From contig CM030837.1 of NCBI GenBank assembly GCA_018105865.1, positions 597,001-661,000 of the forward strand: DNA of 64,000 bases, written 5' to 3'. This document shows positions 43,318 through 46,300 of this stretch, piece by piece. The stretch comes from Metaphire vulgaris (Eukaryota; Annelida; Clitellata; Crassiclitellata; Megascolecidae). The position numbers and the translations under genes were made by a program. Numbering within the stretch: position 1 is the first letter of the stretch; each line of letters begins with the position of its first letter. Under the pieces are notes generated by a model. The model was not told where the DNA came from, searched no databases, and saw only the letters and a program-made list of their open reading frames with translations.

Positions 43318-46300
43318 TAAATCTATCTGTTATTACAACCACTGTGACTACTCAATTTAGCCTCCTGTTCAAATTATGGTTCTAACGATACTGAATGTCA
43401 GATCTTGAGTCACTATTGCGCCTATATACTCAACTCCAGTCAACATAAACTCCATTTACAGTCATCAACATAGTTTTCTGAATATGACAATTACCCAGTC
43501 TGACAGTACAAGTAAATTAAATCAGTGTTAAAAATTAATGTTACACCAACACTAATGAGTGACATTAACATTTTTTAAAATCTAAGAAACAAACCATTGA
43601 AACCGTGACCAGTGATATTCTATAGAAAAGCATTTGGTAAATAACAATATTAAAAAAGCAGCAATACTGTCAGACAAACTGTAACTGCTTTCTCATTTAA
43701 AAGCAATGCCAGGTGTTTACCATTAATAATTCGGTCCAGATATTTCTGCAGATCATATTCTGGATCAGGAGGACATGGAACTAAAAGAAAAGCAAACTTT
43801 GCCCTGACTACCGGTAAGCATTTAGATTATGAAAACAGAGACAGACAAGATATGCAACATAGCCAAGTAGTAAAAGATGGTTCACAACAAAGTACCATGA
43901 AACCAATACACAACATGCTTTCCAAAGTATCTGAACCAAGCAATCAGTTGTGATTTCTAGCATTTGAGAATAACCATGATACTATTTGACAGTTTTTGTG
44001 CAAAATAGCAGTCTCTGCTGACTACATATTTAACGCAATGCAAAATCATGGGTAATTAAAGTTGCAAATAATTTTCATTTCCTGATAAGTTTCTGTACCG
44101 ATGCTGTTGGATTATATACTTCTTGATTTCATTCTAAATCAGCTCAAAACTCACGTATCAGAGATACTGGTTTTTTCAATCAGAAACCCAGTATAACATC
44201 AACACTTAATGCAATGAGGAGACCAAAAAACCAATCGACGATGTGAAAAAGCTTCAGTCAGATTCATAAAAATTCCACTGCTGCATTTACAAATCTAACA
44301 ACCAAAAAATGACTGGCAGTCAAATTGCATTTCTGCTTAATTTTGTGCTCTGGATCATCGATGGCCCCAAAATGGGCCAAAATGTAAGTCCTAGCCGCCA
44401 TAAGACTAAAACTCACCGAGTTGGCCAATCAATCTGACCCAGATCCACAGCCAATGCAGAACACACAAAAAAGTCTTTAAGATAAAATTGCTTACAGTAA
44501 TAAAAATACAAATACAAACATTTATAATCCGTGTGTTTCAGGCGATTGACTTCAATGCAGAGACGATTCCGGACAATCCACTGAATACGCTTGACAATGG
44601 CCGGTCGCAAAGTCTGGTTCCGACTGATGACATAGGCGAGTTCGTTATCCGAGTGGCACGTCCCATCTTCATTTGTCTTGTAGCAGGAATAGATAATGGC
44701 ATGTTCATAATTGGTCTCGATGACCCAGAATGCACCTGTCAACAGCACAAACAAAACCATTCTGAAAACATATTGGCTCAGATTTATTTTAAGCACTCAA
44801 AATATAAAACACAATCACTAATAAGTCAAATAAGGACAGGACATCCACAACATTTGGAAACAAGTGACATGTATAGCCTACCAGTAATTTACGGTGAAAT
44901 GTGTATATTGGCATTTTCTGCCTTTAATTCCTTTACCAGCCATTTATTTTTGATGTAATGTAAAATGGATCCACAACTGAGTCATGGTTGGGAAAGGGTC
45001 AACAGAAAAGAGGACATTGTATTTTTTGCTAAATTGCTTCATAGTAAAAGAGAGTCAACACCTGAAAGTGGTAATGACCTAGAAGACCACGCCAAACTAA
45101 ATACCATGGTTGACCTCTGGACACGATTTATTACTGTATATGAGTACAGCTATTCAGAGACAGCAGTCAAATGAAGACACCGGTGATTAAAATACACAGA
45201 AGCAAACTGTTGATGCATGAATTTGAGACTTCAGCTTTAAAATTTTTACTCAACATATCATCTTCACATCTCTGCCCTTGCTTCAATCTTTGATTTAAAA
45301 AAATTATCCTGACAAAAGAAAGAAACTATAAATTTGAAATGAAATGCAACCTCTGAGAAACGCATCAGGCACGTCGTCAAAGTCGACCGTCAGCTTCGCA
45401 CTGTTCGTGCCGTTCTGCCTTCCAGTGGCAACCAATGGCTGGATACAACGACCATTTCTAATTTGAAAAATCAAATAATCATCTAACAATTAGAAGATAA
45501 ACCGAATGAAAGTAAATATTCTGCTTCCTCCTCTTCCCTTACAATTCTCTTAAAATATTTCACACAACAGAAGAAAACACAAATAAAAATTAAATATATA
45601 TATCCACAATGGTAATAGAATATCAAGCAAGGTATTCTACTCCTAAACTAATTATTTATCATGAAAGCCAGGGATGTCAAGACTTTTTGGGCGGCGGGCC
45701 AAAAGACATGTCTTCCATGTCCTCGCGGGCCAAATGCATAAATGCTTGTCAATATTATATTCCAAATGCTGAGCCATCTAAAAATCTTAAGTAAAATGAC
45801 AAAAACATTAAAAGGCCATTCAATCATACATTATTTACATTTGATTACGACCTATTGTTGTAACTATGACAACCCGTATTCTAGTTGCATGTCTAACAGA
45901 AACAGTTACGTTTCAAACTCTGTTAATGGTGAAGAACTGAAGATCAAACTGAAGGCATATAAAGTTAGATGACGGTCGATGTAGATGTGGAAGCTGATGA
46001 GACGTGACATTGTTTATTTTTCACTGGTTTAGCAAAGTCTGGTTTTAAATCTGCAACCAAAGCCACTCGCTAATTTGCCTAGGGTTTTGCTAATTAATGC
46101 AAGTATGCCAAGTGAGTATATGGCTGCATATATTGAATATAAGTACGCATATATATTTTTACCATTTGATGAAAAATAGATTTTTAAAAAGACTGTGTAT
46201 CGTGTGGTTTGAAATGGCTGCCCTTTTTGCGGCATTTTGAACTCACTAGAATAAAATTGTGACAGAATATATTGACAATATTCTAGAACGATTTGACACA